In this document: positions 16,340 to 26,851 of the stretch, piece by piece
Layout of the letters: every line of letters starts with the position of its first letter
Position numbering within the stretch: the first letter of the stretch is position 1
Notes under the pieces: model-generated
Database searches by the model: none
What the model was told of the DNA's origin: nothing
The model's input: the letters and a program-made list of their open reading frames with translations, nothing else
Position numbers and translations under genes: made by a program
NCBI RefSeq assembly: GCF_024347075.1
Contig: NZ_AP024900.1
Coordinates: 1,860,001 to 1,924,000, forward strand
Direction: 5' to 3'
DNA from: Vibrio rarus
GTDB taxonomy: Bacteria; Pseudomonadota; Gammaproteobacteria; Enterobacterales; Vibrionaceae
DNA: 64,000 nucleotides

Positions 16340-18676
16340 TTAAAATAGCTTCTTCAAGAGCGAATCGGTCATTTTCTTAACGTCTTCATCACCACCTTTA
16401 TCACCAAACAATTTTTTCAGGCCACGCTCTGCTTCTTTTTTGGCTTTTTCTTCTAGCTTCTTCTTATTTCGTTCCAGCTCTTGCTGTTGTAATGCGGCTA
16501 AATCCAAACTGAATTGTGGGCTTGCCCAAGCGCCTTTAATGCGCAGTGGGATAGTCACATCGGTAAGATCATCAATGCTCTTTCCTCCTTGCCCTTCTAA
16601 TGAGCCCACAACAGACGTTTTTGACAAAATATCCATGGTTTCATTTAGATAATTGGCATCACCACTGGCCTTAATTCGTAATAATGGCGACTGTACAGAA
16701 ACATTCGATAGCGTAGCGACCCCTTTATTGAGCTTCACCGTGGCATCCATTGCACTAAAGTCGGTTTTCTTCGCTTGAGTTTCCGCAGGTACTTTCTCCC
16801 CCTTAAACTTGGCGTAATTGGTGCGAATGATCTGCGCCACATTAATTCCGTTGATGGCACCATCGGCAAATTTCACCACAACAGTGCCCGCTAAATGCTT
16901 TTTCAGTTCATCGGGAATTAAGCTCTTGCCGGTTAAGTCCAAGGTAATATTCCCTGTACCTTCAAGGGTATTATTATCCGCTACATCCACCAGCAAAGGC
17001 CCTACTTTGACATTATTCACCTTGGCATCAATATCATAGCGAGGCACGGCTTGTTGACCATTAAGCTGCGCTTTTGCCTTAATAGAGCCTTGATACAGAT
17101 TGGCGGTTAATGTGCGCAAATTAAAGATACCGTCTTTAATGGCGATATCAGCAAAGGTATTTTGTAATTTAGCATTACTGGCCTGAAACTTATCAATGCG
17201 GATACTGCCGGCGACATCTAGCGTTTTTAGTACCGATAAATTTGGCTCTTGCGAAGCGGCCTTTTGCGCCGTGTTTGCAGAAGATGAAGCTGTGTTTGCC
17301 GAAGAAGACTCCGTGGCGTTGGGATCGGTATTCCCTGTCCACTGATCAAGGTTGATCATTGGGCTGTGTAATTTAAAACGTACTTTGGGGATAGCGCTTA
17401 ATACGACACTGCTACTGCCATCCAGTTGCAAGTCGTTAAGTGACAATGTATTTAATAATAAAGATAAGGTGTTAGTGGTTAAATCAAAATCAATGTTGGA
17501 TTTAAGATCAACCGCGATAGGGTTCTGCGGTAGGCTCTCTCCTGCCAGTTTCCCTTGAGCATTAAGCTGATTCACCTTCACCTTAGATAGGGCCTCATCC
17601 AGCAACACACTCCCCGTCATGGTCAATTGACTATCGAGTCCTGCGGCATGTCCATCCACTGCCATTTTAAATGAGCTCGGCTGGGCGAATTTAAAAGAAG
17701 AAACATCTAAGCTAAACGATTTTATTGCGATATCTTTGCCTGTTAAAGGCGTTTGCAAAGTAAAATCTTTAATGGCAAAGGTGGATAAGTCTCGCTCTAA
17801 CAAGACTTGGGTTGCACTAGTAATATCAAATGCATTGCCCGCGGCCTCCCCTTTAGCCAGCAGTGATACCTTGGCCCAAGAGTCCAGTTTAAAAGTGTCT
17901 ACGTTAAGCTTAAAGCTAGTAAGGTCTACATCTGGCTGGGAAAAGTGACCACTTAGTTCGATGTCTTTTACTTGATAATCGGTAAACTTGGCATCGGTTT
18001 TCGCGCTGGCTTTACCTGTGATGGCAAAGTTTTGCTGATTGTTCACCCCAGAAAAACTAAAGCTCAATGGCGTCCATTGATCAAATGCAAAATCCGCCAC
18101 TTGCACATTGACCTTCTCTAACTTGGTGTACAACTTGGCTTGGTCATCTTTGATCTCTAACAAGGCATTATCAATATTAAGCCCCGCCACCGACACCGTC
18201 CAAGGTTGTGCCTCACCGTCTGTGGTTGTGGCTGTATCTGTTGCGGTTGAATTGGCATCATCTTTGGCTGTAGAGCTAGATTGCGATGCTGTTAATGCAT
18301 CTAAGTTACTGGAACCATCGGCATGGGTTTCCATATAAAACTGAGCCCCAAGTAACGTCACATTGCCAATGCGCAACTCTTTACTCAGCAAAGGCAACAC
18401 CGATATATCAAGGCCCACTTGGTCGACTTTTAGCATATTAGGTGCGCTAAAGCCCGCAGGGTTACTTAATGTACTTTTGCCTAAAGAAAAACCGATTGAT
18501 GGGAAAAACTGCCAACTAATGTCCCCTTCTATCGTGAGGTCAAGGTGGGTCTGTTTTTTGGTTTGCTCAACGAGCAGTGGCTTAAACTGGTTGGGATCAA
18601 CAAACACTAACAGTGCGACCACGGTTAGTACGATCAAAACAATTGGTGTGATGATAAATAGTGACAGCTTTTTCAT
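16340..18676 (-). CDS. asmA: AsmA family protein
   Basis: 778 residues from the ATG at 18676, which follows GGAAG; a longer frame upstream lacks a ribosome site. An N-terminal membrane anchor (about 4-25) is followed by the AsmA signature FVDPNQFKPLLVEQTKKQTH and SWQFFPSIGFSLGKSTLSNP. Long beta-strand repeats follow, with a Ser/Ala/Thr-rich insertion near 165-190 and another near 460-500. The C-terminus has GTVVVKFADGAINGINVAQI and a charged helical tail. AsmA-like proteins form hydrophobic grooves in the periplasm and are linked to phospholipid transfer to the outer membrane. Confidence 0.9.
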   Translation of the reverse strand: MKKLSLFIITPIVLIVLTVVALLVFVDPNQFKPLLVEQTKKQTHLDLTIEGDISWQFFPSIGFSLGKSTLSNPAGFSAPNMLKVDQVGLDISVLPLLSKELRIGNVTLLGAQFYMETHADGSSNLDALTASQSSSTAKDDANSTATDTATTTDGEAQPWTVSVAGLNIDNALLEIKDDQAKLYTKLEKVNVQVADFAFDQWTPLSFSFSGVNNQQNFAITGKASAKTDAKFTDYQVKDIELSGHFSQPDVDLTSFKLNVDTFKLDSWAKVSLLAKGEAAGNAFDITSATQVLLERDLSTFAIKDFTLQTPLTGKDIAIKSFSLDVSSFKFAQPSSFKMAVDGHAAGLDSQLTMTGSVLLDEALSKVKVNQLNAQGKLAGESLPQNPIAVDLKSNIDFDLTTNTLSLLLNTLSLNDLQLDGSSSVVLSAIPKVRFKLHSPMINLDQWTGNTDPNATESSSANTASSSANTAQKAASQEPNLSVLKTLDVAGSIRIDKFQASNAKLQNTFADIAIKDGIFNLRTLTANLYQGSIKAKAQLNGQQAVPRYDIDAKVNNVKVGPLLVDVADNNTLEGTGNITLDLTGKSLIPDELKKHLAGTVVVKFADGAINGINVAQIIRTNYAKFKGEKVPAETQAKKTDFSAMDATVKLNKGVATLSNVSVQSPLLRIKASGDANYLNETMDILSKTSVVGSLEGQGGKSIDDLTDVTIPLRIKGAWASPQFSLDLAALQQQELERNKKKLEEKAKKEAERGLKKLFGDKGGDEDVKKMTDSLLKKLF

Positions 18677-18838
18677 CTTTTCTTCCCTGTAACCTAATGC
18701 TGTTGCGCTTTTCCTACCGGTAAACGCTAGATATAAAAAATGGCACATCCGTGCCATTTAATTCTTAACCATAATTTGTTACTTGTATGCAAACACAGAG
18801 TAATAAATTTAATAAATTGACGCTGTTATCATAAATTA

Positions 18839-19480
18839 CTAAGAACGCAGCAATTTGGCAATATGCGCTTTCAACACATCAATGGCGATGCGGTTTTTAC
18901 CCCCGCGAGGCACAATAATATCGGCGTATTGTTTTGACGGTTCAATAAACTGCATAAACATTGGACGCACTGTTTTTTGATACTGCTCCAACACCGACTC
19001 CATTGTACGTCCTCGTTCTTCTACATCACGCCTAACACGGCGTAATAAGCAGATATCTAAAGGCGTGTCCATAAAGATACTGGCGTGCATTAAGTTACGT
19101 AAACGAGGGTCGGTTAACAGTAAAATCCCTTCTAAGATAATCACCTTTTTCGGTGACATGGTAGTGGTATTTTGCGTGCGGGTATGCTCTGTATAGCTAT
19201 ACTCTGGAACTTCTACCGCATGGCCTTCAGCCAACTGTTGTAGATGCTCACACAACAGATCATGGTCAAGCGCTTTGGGGTGGTCATAATTGGTTTTTAC
19301 GCGCTCTTCCATGCTCAAATGACTTTGATCGCGATAGTATCTGTCTTCCGTTATGACACCAATTTGCTCAGGTCCCACTTTTGCATGCAGTTCATTATAG
19401 ATGGTATTGGCGATAAGGCTCTTGCCTGATGCGGATGCACCTGCAATACCGACGATGACACATTGATTACTTTGAGACAT
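18839..19480 (-). CDS. udk: Uridine kinase
   Basis: 213 residues, the standard Udk length. The P-loop GASASGKS is at 14-21, followed by [20 protein letters not shown] and [13 protein letters not shown] (substrate region), [11 protein letters not shown] and VILEGILLL. It phosphorylates uridine and cytidine with GTP/ATP in pyrimidine salvage. It is read alone on the minus strand, downstream of apbC with a 143-base gap. Confidence 0.96.
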   Translation of the reverse strand: MSQSNQCVIVGIAGASASGKSLIANTIYNELHAKVGPEQIGVITEDRYYRDQSHLSMEERVKTNYDHPKALDHDLLCEHLQQLAEGHAVEVPEYSYTEHTRTQNTTTMSPKKVIILEGILLLTDPRLRNLMHASIFMDTPLDICLLRRVRRDVEERGRTMESVLEQYQKTVRPMFMQFIEPSKQYADIIVPRGGKNRIAIDVLKAHIAKLLRS

Positions 19481-19623
19481 TTACAGTTCCTAACGAAAAA
19501 CAGAATTTAAACACGCTAATTATAGAGACGGATGATCCTTGATACCAGTAATAAGGGGATAACAGCAACAGGTTGAGCATATATCAAACAGTTAGCATTT
19601 ATTATCCACCTTATGGCATAAAA

Positions 19624-20697
19624 TTATTCCACTTCAACAAAGCGAATACGTTCAGCTTGAGGTTTGCCATGCCAAAACAGGCGACTTACCACTTGATTCG
19701 CCAAATCCATATAACTTTGTGCCTGCTCTGCTGAATCTGGGTTGACTACCGATGGCCTGCCCTGGTCGATATCACGACGCACATTAAGGTGTAAAGGCAG
19801 TTGTCCTAAAAGGGCTATTCCCTTATCTGCGGCCAATTTCATCGCGCCGCCACTGCCAAAAATATCCTCGTGAGAGCCACAATTGCTACACACGTGATAA
19901 CTCATATTTTCGATAATACCTAACACACCTACCTCGGCTTTTTCAAACATTGCGATACCCTTAATGGCATCTGCTAAGGCTAAGTCTTGCGGTGTTGTCA
20001 CCACCAAAGCACTGGTCAATGGGATCTCTTGAGACAGAGTTAATTGCAAATCACCTGTGCCGGGAGGCATATCAATAATCAGGTAATCGAGTTCCGGCCA
20101 TTGAGTCTCTTTTAACAACTGCATCAATGCCTTAGAAGCCATAGGTCCACGCCATACCGCTGCATCATCACTTGAGATTAAGTAGCCAATTGACTGGGTG
20201 TACACGCCATGAGCTTGTAACGGCTTCATCCATTTATTATCCACAATCTCAAGGGACTGCCCAACCGTCCCAAACATCATAGGAATGGAGGGACCATAAA
20301 CGTCTGCATCTAGGACGGCCACTTTTGCCCCTTGTTTTTCCATGGCTAAAGCAAGGTTGGCGGTGGTGGTGGATTTACCTACCCCACCTTTTGCCGAGGT
20401 AACGGCAATGATATTTTTGATGGAAGTTAAGGTACTGGCCACCTTACTCTGCAATGGGCGTACCCGCGCAGAAACATAAAACGTATATTCTTCCCATGCC
20501 AGTGGCGCATCATGCTCTGAGATCCATTGCCCTAATGCTTGAGTTAATGCCTCTACGACAAAGGGGATTTCAACATCAATGGCTTTTTGTGCATGATCTA
20601 GGGTCACGATCCCTAAAGTCGAAGACCATTCGCTGATCAAAAGAGGGTGTTGAAACTGGTTTAACCAAGCGTGTAGATCGTTTATTTGATTATTCAT
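19624..20697 (-). CDS. apbC: Iron-sulfur cluster carrier protein ApbC/Mrp
   Basis: 357 residues. An N-terminal MIP18-like part (about 1-90) precedes the deviant P-loop SAKGGVGKST (101-110). It has the VAVLDADVYGPSIPMMFG block, DMPPGTGDLQLTLSQ, and the CxxC pair in YHVCSNCGSHEDIFG, which binds a bridging [4Fe-4S] cluster between subunits. ApbC delivers Fe-S clusters to target enzymes. It is divergent from metG, which is the usual arrangement in gammaproteobacteria. Confidence 0.95.
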   Translation of the reverse strand: MNNQINDLHAWLNQFQHPLLISEWSSTLGIVTLDHAQKAIDVEIPFVVEALTQALGQWISEHDAPLAWEEYTFYVSARVRPLQSKVASTLTSIKNIIAVTSAKGGVGKSTTTANLALAMEKQGAKVAVLDADVYGPSIPMMFGTVGQSLEIVDNKWMKPLQAHGVYTQSIGYLISSDDAAVWRGPMASKALMQLLKETQWPELDYLIIDMPPGTGDLQLTLSQEIPLTSALVVTTPQDLALADAIKGIAMFEKAEVGVLGIIENMSYHVCSNCGSHEDIFGSGGAMKLAADKGIALLGQLPLHLNVRRDIDQGRPSVVNPDSAEQAQSYMDLANQVVSRLFWHGKPQAERIRFVEVE

Positions 20698-20938
20698 TAA
20701 TGCTTACCCTTTACTTATCTGAATACATCTTAGCGTTAATATGCGCGCAATTTAACAAGTTCTGCGTAATGACTACAAATAAACTACTTAAAATTTACAG
20801 GTTTGCACGCAAACTTGATCAATCCCCCCCCACGCAAAGGCAAACTGAGTGCGATTTATCCGCGAGATCCTTTTCGTTGCAGCTAGCTTACGGTAATATT
20901 AGCGCCAAGAAATTAATCCTATCTGCGAAAAGTTAAGT

Positions 20939-22990
20939 ATGACTACTGAATTAAGAAAAATGCTCGTCACGTGTGCACTACCCTATGCCAATGGTTCTAT
21001 CCATTTAGGTCATATGCTAGAGCACATTCAAGCTGACATCTGGGTGCGTTACCAACGTCTACGTGGCAACACAGTGAACTTTGTTTGTGCTGATGATGCG
21101 CACGGTACACCAATCATGCTTAAATCCCAGCAGATGGGGATCACTCCTGAAGAAATGATTGCCGCTGTAAGCGCTGAGCACCAAAAAGATTTTGCAGGCT
21201 TTGATATCAGTTTTGATAACTACCACAGCACCCACTGTGAAGAAAACCGCGAATTAGCCTCTAGTATTTATCTTCAACTTAAAAAGAGCGGGTTTATTTC
21301 AAGCCGTACCATTTCTCAGTTGTTTGACCCTGAAAAAGAAATGTTCTTACCTGACCGTTTCGTAAAAGGCACTTGCCCTAAGTGTAAGTCAGAAGATCAA
21401 TACGGTGATAACTGTGATAACTGTGGTGAAACCTACAGCCCTACTGAGCTGATTAATCCAAAATCCGCAGTCTCTGGCGCCACTCCTGTGATGAAAGACT
21501 CTGAACACTTCTTCTTTGACCTGCCACAATTTGAAAGCATGTTAAAAGAGTGGACTCGTTCTGGCTCTTTACAAAACGAAACCGCGAATAAAATGCAAGA
21601 GTGGTTTGAATCTGGCTTGCAACAATGGGATATCTCGCGCGATGCCCCTTACTTTGGTTTTGAAATCCCAGGGGAGAAAAACAAATTCTTCTACGTGTGG
21701 CTTGATGCTCCTGTTGGCTATATGGCGTCATTTAAAAACCTATGTAACAAGCGTGACGATCTGGATTTTGACGAATATTGGAAAAAAGACAGCACGACGG
21801 AGCTTTACCACTTCATTGGTAAAGACATTGTGTACTTCCACAGCCTATTTTGGCCGGCGATGCTTGATGGTGCGGGTTACCGTAAGCCAAACAACATTTT
21901 TGTCCACGGCTATGTCACCGTCAATGGCGCTAAGATGTCTAAATCTAAAGGCACCTTCATTAAGGCAAGCACCTACCTTAATCACTTAGATCCAGAATGC
22001 CTACGTTACTACTATGCGGCAAAACTCAACAATCGCATTGATGATCTGGATTTGAACCTTGAAGACTTCACTCAACGCGTTAACTCTGATGTGGTGAACA
22101 AGATTGTTAACCTTGCTTCTCGTAACGCTGGCTTCATTACTAAGCGTTTTGCTGGCAAGCTCTCTGCGGACTTTGCAGAGCCTGAGCTTTATCAAGAATT
22201 TGCCGATGCAGCGCAACGCATTGCTTCTCTTTACGAAAGCCGTGAATTTAGTCGCGCCATTCGTGAGATCACCGCTCTTGCTGATAAAGCCAACCAATAC
22301 GTAGATGAAAAAGCCCCTTGGGTCGTCGCTAAACAAGAAGGCCAAGATAAAGCACTGCAAGACATCTGCTCTGTTGGCATTAACTTGTTCCGCGTACTGA
22401 TGACTTACTTGAAGCCAGTCATGCCTGAGCTTGCCGCTCGCACTGAAGCCTTCTTAAACCAAGAATTGACTTGGGATGGCGTACAAGCACCGCTAGTGGA
22501 TCAAGAAATCAGCAAGTTCAAAGCGCTATTTAACCGTATTGATCCGAAAAAAGTGGACGCTATGGTTGAAGCATCAAAAGAAGATGCGGCAGCAGAAGTG
22601 GCAGCCAAAGAAAAAGCCGAGCAAGCTAAAAACGAAACTGAGCTAAGCAAAGAGCCGATTGCCGATGAAATCGAGTATGACGATTTTGCTAAAATTGACT
22701 TACGCATTGCCAAGATTGTTGAATGTGAGTCTGTGCCTAAAGCCAATAAATTACTAAGAATGGTACTGGATTTAGGCGGTGAAACTCGCCAAGTATTTGC
22801 AGGTATTAAATCCGCTTATGCGCCAGAAGACCTCATTGGCAAACACACTGTCATGGTGGCTAACCTAAAACCTCGTAAGATGAAGTTTGGTATGTCTGAA
22901 GGCATGGTATTAGCCGCAGGCCCTGGTGGTAAAGATCTTTGGATTCTAGAACCCCATGAAGGTGCTCAACCTGGCATGCGTGTCATGTAA
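20939..22990 (+). CDS. metG: Methionyl-tRNA synthetase
   Basis: 683 residues. The catalytic domain has [12 protein letters not shown] with the HIGH-type motif HLGH (22-25), a zinc knuckle [18 protein letters not shown] (from about 146), and the KMSKS loop near 331-335. A helical anticodon domain follows, then a charged linker (about 555-580) and a C-terminal EMAP-II/Trbp111-like tRNA-binding domain ([20 protein letters not shown]). The dimeric long form fits gammaproteobacteria. All catalytic motifs are intact. Confidence 0.97.
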   Translation: MTTELRKMLVTCALPYANGSIHLGHMLEHIQADIWVRYQRLRGNTVNFVCADDAHGTPIMLKSQQMGITPEEMIAAVSAEHQKDFAGFDISFDNYHSTHCEENRELASSIYLQLKKSGFISSRTISQLFDPEKEMFLPDRFVKGTCPKCKSEDQYGDNCDNCGETYSPTELINPKSAVSGATPVMKDSEHFFFDLPQFESMLKEWTRSGSLQNETANKMQEWFESGLQQWDISRDAPYFGFEIPGEKNKFFYVWLDAPVGYMASFKNLCNKRDDLDFDEYWKKDSTTELYHFIGKDIVYFHSLFWPAMLDGAGYRKPNNIFVHGYVTVNGAKMSKSKGTFIKASTYLNHLDPECLRYYYAAKLNNRIDDLDLNLEDFTQRVNSDVVNKIVNLASRNAGFITKRFAGKLSADFAEPELYQEFADAAQRIASLYESREFSRAIREITALADKANQYVDEKAPWVVAKQEGQDKALQDICSVGINLFRVLMTYLKPVMPELAARTEAFLNQELTWDGVQAPLVDQEISKFKALFNRIDPKKVDAMVEASKEDAAAEVAAKEKAEQAKNETELSKEPIADEIEYDDFAKIDLRIAKIVECESVPKANKLLRMVLDLGGETRQVFAGIKSAYAPEDLIGKHTVMVANLKPRKMKFGMSEGMVLAAGPGGKDLWILEPHEGAQPGMRVM

Positions 22991-23010
22991 TCTATTCGCT
23001 AATTAAACAC

Positions 23011-23041
23011 AGCCGGCTAGGTCATACTTGCCGGCTTTTTT
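23011..23041 (+). terminator. Rho-independent terminator after metG
   Basis: AGCCGGC (23011-23017) pairs with GCCGGCT (23030-23036), followed by TTTTTT. Confidence 0.88.
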
Positions 23042-23184
23042 ATGCGCTAAATAAGTGCATACCCGCCCCAAATTCGTTCAACAATTCACTGCTATGCCCT
23101 GCTGGGTACGCACTCTGTCACTAAAAGGGGGTTGGCATAAAACCTGCTTACTATTGATTAAGCCCACAGTGAAAAAGGTCGCTT

Positions 23185-24006
23185 ATGTTTATGGTCATCG
23201 CCACAAGTCTATGCGCATTAGCCGTACTGCTACTTTGTCTGCATTATGGCAAACAGAGCCAAGCCAACATTAATCGCTATCACTTAATTTGTGAACTACG
23301 AAGTGTTACTCAGCATCTGCGTGAGCATCGCCATTTAGTGCACACTCATCTAAGCTATGGAGGGGTGGCACACAGCCATATTTCTGATTTAGAAAGCAAT
23401 ATCAGCGAATCGCTGCAAGATTTAGTACATAGGAGCTTTATCAATGACCGTCCTATGTTTAGATTGCTCACCAAGCAAGTTCATACCCTAATGCAACAAT
23501 GGCCCACCATGACACCTAGCAAAAGCCAAATGAGCCACGGCCGAGCAATTCGAGCTAGCTTATACCTCATTGATGAAATTGTGCTGACTTGGTTAATTGA
23601 AACGGAACAAGTAGAAGAAAGTGACACTTACTCTCGTCAATGGAGCTATGTGATTGATTCACTAGAAGCTTTAACACAGTTTAGAATGTTGCTAGACGAT
23701 TCTTCGCAAAAATTATCTACCACGGGACAGAACGAGCTATTGCTAGTAAAAGCGCAATATTTATTACAAAAAATCAAACGCTTAAATCGAGTATCCCCAT
23801 TAACTACCGCCACTCTTACCCTAGCGCAAACAGATCTTAGTGAGATAATTTCAGCGCAAAAGAAGATAAATCAATTACCGCCTCGCCAGCTTTACCAATT
23901 AACCAATGAAATATCTTTAGCTATATTTAAAGTCTATGACCAAATTCTGGTTGAGCTCTGTGAAAAATTATATCACCTTGAACCATGTATTGAGGCACAA
24001 GCTTAA
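23185..24006 (+). CDS. Hypothetical membrane-anchored helical protein
   Basis: 273 residues. An N-terminal hydrophobic segment (about 3-20) could anchor the protein with the rest in the periplasm. The remainder is predicted largely helical with many His, Gln and Leu residues (ICELRSVTQHLREHRHLVHT). The layout resembles nitrate/nitrite-sensing four-helix domains, but the match is not strong enough to name a function. The start at 23185 is chosen because the hydrophobic anchor follows directly; no strong ribosome site is present. It lies alone between the metG terminator and the convergent mlc gene. Confidence 0.6.
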   Translation: MFMVIATSLCALAVLLLCLHYGKQSQANINRYHLICELRSVTQHLREHRHLVHTHLSYGGVAHSHISDLESNISESLQDLVHRSFINDRPMFRLLTKQVHTLMQQWPTMTPSKSQMSHGRAIRASLYLIDEIVLTWLIETEQVEESDTYSRQWSYVIDSLEALTQFRMLLDDSSQKLSTTGQNELLLVKAQYLLQKIKRLNRVSPLTTATLTLAQTDLSEIISAQKKINQLPPRQLYQLTNEISLAIFKVYDQILVELCEKLYHLEPCIEAQA

Positions 24007-24032
24007 TATACTTTTATAAGGGATAAATTCTT

Positions 24033-25247
24033 TTATCCCTCAAGTAATTTCATTAATAATTTACCATCATATAATGCTTGTTTAATTAATGCTGCACCCG
24101 GCATAGTGGCATTTTTAATAAAACGGCATGGCACAACTTCTAAATCTTGACGATAAATAGGTAAACTTTGAGTTTGCACGCAACTCATTATTTCAGGAAA
24201 GATAATGCCTTTGGCAACATTAATATCACCACCGATAAGTACCTTCTCAGGATTAAACATATTCACGACTAAAGAGACGGCTGTACCTAATCGCTGACCT
24301 AATTGTTTAATGATATTTAACGCTAGAGGATCCCCTCTATTGGCCGCCATACAAATATTAATAACAGTAAGGTTATCAATATCTAACGAAGTATCTGCGC
24401 CCGCAAGGATACCCTGTTTTGCTTGATTGATTAAAGCATAAGAGCTAGTGACGGTTTGCAAGCACCCTCGGTTGCCACAATGACAAAGTTCGCCATTAGG
24501 ATCGACTTGGATATGCCCCAGCTCTCCCACATTACCCAAGCGACCTTGCAGCACTTTATCTTCTAAAATAATGCCAGCGCCAATCCCGTTATGTACCGAA
24601 ATAAGCACTGAATTTTTATTTTGTTGGGAGTTGCCAAACAGTTTTTCCGCCAATGCCCAAGCGCGAGTATCGTTGGCAATAAAGACTGGCAGCCCGGTTT
24701 CTCTATGTAATGCGGGGCCTAACTCTAAACGTTTAACGTCAAAATGAGGCATTTGTAACACCACGCCACTTTCTGAGTGGACAAGGCCAGGTAACGTAAT
24801 GGCGATGCTGGTAACGCGCTCCAGTACCGTCGCCTTCTCTTCAAAAAAGGTGCCGATTTCTTTTAACAGACGAGCCAGCATGTCATCTTGATCTATTTCG
24901 TCAATATCTATGTACTTTTCGGCGATCGCTTCACCGCCAAGCTCATGCAAAGCGATAGTGAGATAGCCTCGCCCTAAGCGCAGGGAGAGAAATTGCCAAC
25001 CTTGATTATTGGTTTGTAAACCCACCGCAGGTCTACCACGGCTGGTCACTTCTTGGACAACGGTTTCGTGTACCAAGTGCGCTTCGATTAATTCACGGGA
25101 TATCTTGGTAATACTGGCCGGGGCTAAAGCGCTTAACTTGGAGAGGTCAATACGAGATATGGGGCCAAACTGATCGATAAGTTGATAGACCTTACCAGCA
25201 TTAATCTGTTTGATATGATCAATATGACTTGGTTGTGCCGTATACAT
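24033..25247 (-). CDS. mlc: ROK family transcriptional repressor Mlc (glucose PTS regulator)
   Basis: 404 residues. The N-terminal winged helix-turn-helix (about 10-75: HIDHIKQINAGKVYQLIDQF, then GPISRIDLSKLSALAPASIT) follows E. coli Mlc closely, more so than NagC. The sugar-kinase-like ROK domain follows, with the zinc-binding GHIQVDPNGELCHCGNRGC block and the C-terminal MAGAALIKQALYDGKLLMKL match to Mlc. In enterics Mlc represses ptsG and related genes and is titrated by unphosphorylated EIICB-Glc. A ptsG gene lies 5 kb away in the same window. Confidence 0.88.
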   Translation of the reverse strand: MYTAQPSHIDHIKQINAGKVYQLIDQFGPISRIDLSKLSALAPASITKISRELIEAHLVHETVVQEVTSRGRPAVGLQTNNQGWQFLSLRLGRGYLTIALHELGGEAIAEKYIDIDEIDQDDMLARLLKEIGTFFEEKATVLERVTSIAITLPGLVHSESGVVLQMPHFDVKRLELGPALHRETGLPVFIANDTRAWALAEKLFGNSQQNKNSVLISVHNGIGAGIILEDKVLQGRLGNVGELGHIQVDPNGELCHCGNRGCLQTVTSSYALINQAKQGILAGADTSLDIDNLTVINICMAANRGDPLALNIIKQLGQRLGTAVSLVVNMFNPEKVLIGGDINVAKGIIFPEIMSCVQTQSLPIYRQDLEVVPCRFIKNATMPGAALIKQALYDGKLLMKLLEG

Positions 25248-25351
25248 GATAATTACCCCCGGATCTAGAGACTCTATTTTTTTACAGCTCGAAGTAAATG
25301 TGAAGCGTTATGATGTTAAGGCGTGAGCCTGCTCACCGAATAATGTCAATT

Positions 25352-26515
25352 TTAGGAAGGTATTTGCGCTGATTTGATTTTTTGTGTGCTTTGATATTCT
25401 TCAATAAAACGATAACCTGAATTTAAGCCTTGTTGATAATCAAATAATAAGTCTTGTGGATTGCTCATTAATGACGAACTTTTTAATGGATGCTCTGGAA
25501 TAATTTGCATAACAAAACAATCTTGTGGAGGACGCGCAACAAATTCTTGGGTTAAAGCATAGGTTTGATAGTGTACCATTAGCATATCGGCTAATCCCGC
25601 ATCCAAACGATTACCTAATAAATGTGATAATCGATAAACATTATCAGCACCAAATAACCACCGACCCCCATTGAGTAAATCTAAGCTGGGTTTATTTTTA
25701 TTTAAATGGCTTTGCATCACTCGTTCATCAATAAATTCCTCGATGGTTTTCTTCCCTTTATCTAATTGTTCATTACAAAAGTTTTGAATATTATCCATGG
25801 GATTTCGATACCAAACGGCTTTATCTGTGGTTGTTTGCTGTTGATCTTGTGCAAGGTTATTAAATACAGGATGCTCAGGAAGTTCTGTTCGTATCACAAT
25901 AATACTGCGTGCTTCTTTACGCCACGCTTCTTGGATGGGTACTGATGCCGACACCCCTCCATCTACAAATTCCATACCATCAATGGAGATGGGTCTTGAT
26001 ACTAGGTTGGGTATGGCGCAAGTGGCTCGAATAACATCAAGCCAGTTTTTTTCTAGCATTGGCAGGTAGTCATCGTGAAAATTGTCAGTACGCGTCACCG
26101 CAGCAAACGCACTGCGCCCGTACAGCACCTTTTTCCCCATATCGATATCGAGTTTATAAGGTGGGCTGCAAATTTTATTCAAGGCCCAATCTAGGCCGAT
26201 ATAGTGTTTTTGCCGTACAAAGCTGAACAGATTAAAGAAACGGTCGTCAGTGGTAAGATCGAGCAGAAAGGATTTGCCCAACTCCGGTTGCCTACACAAG
26301 TAAGCACATAGGTTTAAAGCCCCGGCAGAAGTGCCATAAAACGTATCAAATGGATCAAAATTAGAATATAAAAAGGCGTCTAACACACCTGCGGTAAAAA
26401 TGCCTCTTTGCCCTCCTCCTTGTGCAATCAGGGCACTTTTACCATTAATGTATTCAGCAAACACTGGCTGTTGATAGGCCGAGTCACTCCCCCAAATTAA
26501 TCCACTATTGTCCAT
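25352..26515 (-). CDS. Patatin-like phospholipase family protein (YjjU-like)
   Basis: 387 residues. The patatin motifs are all present: oxyanion loop GGGQRG (33-38), nucleophile elbow GTSAG with Ser 63, and the catalytic Asp in VDGGV (D185). There is no signal peptide, so the enzyme is cytoplasmic or membrane-associated. The C-terminal 150 residues match the longer YjjU-type layout. Such enzymes are serine acylhydrolases of lipids; the natural substrate is unknown. It is preceded on the same strand by a tiny membrane-protein frame at 26532-26621, which ends 17 bases before this start. Confidence 0.88.
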   Translation of the reverse strand: MDNSGLIWGSDSAYQQPVFAEYINGKSALIAQGGGQRGIFTAGVLDAFLYSNFDPFDTFYGTSAGALNLCAYLCRQPELGKSFLLDLTTDDRFFNLFSFVRQKHYIGLDWALNKICSPPYKLDIDMGKKVLYGRSAFAAVTRTDNFHDDYLPMLEKNWLDVIRATCAIPNLVSRPISIDGMEFVDGGVSASVPIQEAWRKEARSIIVIRTELPEHPVFNNLAQDQQQTTTDKAVWYRNPMDNIQNFCNEQLDKGKKTIEEFIDERVMQSHLNKNKPSLDLLNGGRWLFGADNVYRLSHLLGNRLDAGLADMLMVHYQTYALTQEFVARPPQDCFVMQIIPEHPLKSSSLMSNPQDLLFDYQQGLNSGYRFIEEYQSTQKIKSAQIPS

Positions 26516-26531
26516 TCACCCACCAAAGGTA

Positions 26532-26621
26532 CTAACTCAATATGGCTGTAAAACAAAAGCCAAATAATATTGCAAAGATAATAAACACTATCGTGATGGT
26601 CATTTTTAAATCCGTTGTCAT
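26532..26621 (-). CDS. Candidate 29-residue single-span membrane protein
   Basis: ATG at 26621 follows GAGGTG by 4 bases and opens a frame ending in TAG at 26532. The product starts MTTDLKMTITIVFIIFAILF and continues with FCFTAIL: a short polar start and one hydrophobic helix of about 20 residues, typical of bacterial small membrane proteins. It ends 17 bases before the patatin start on the same strand, so the two could share a transcript. I know of no named relative. The call rests on the ribosome site, the helix and the position. Confidence 0.5.
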   Translation of the reverse strand: MTTDLKMTITIVFIIFAILFGFCFTAILS

Positions 26622-26715
26622 GCTCTCACCTCGCCTTCTTGACCCTATCTGAATAGAAAATCAGCATCATTGATAAAATAAGTATTAGCATTCATGCATA
26701 TCCAGCTCAAGATTT

Positions 26716-26729
26716 CACGAAAATTCGTG
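26716..26729. promoter_or_regulatory. Perfect 14-bp palindrome in a divergent promoter region
   Basis: CACGAAAATTCGTG is a perfect palindrome. It lies between the divergent small-membrane-protein/patatin unit and the outer-membrane protein gene, a typical operator position. The regulator is unknown. Confidence 0.35.
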
Positions 26730-26851
26730 CAGAATTATGCTGTTACTATCACAATTACCCTTATAATGAGTGTATGTTTACTCCTACTCCCATAACGTGT
26801 TCTCGTTGCTATCGATAATAAGCAACAAGACCCACAAGGACAGACGAACCT

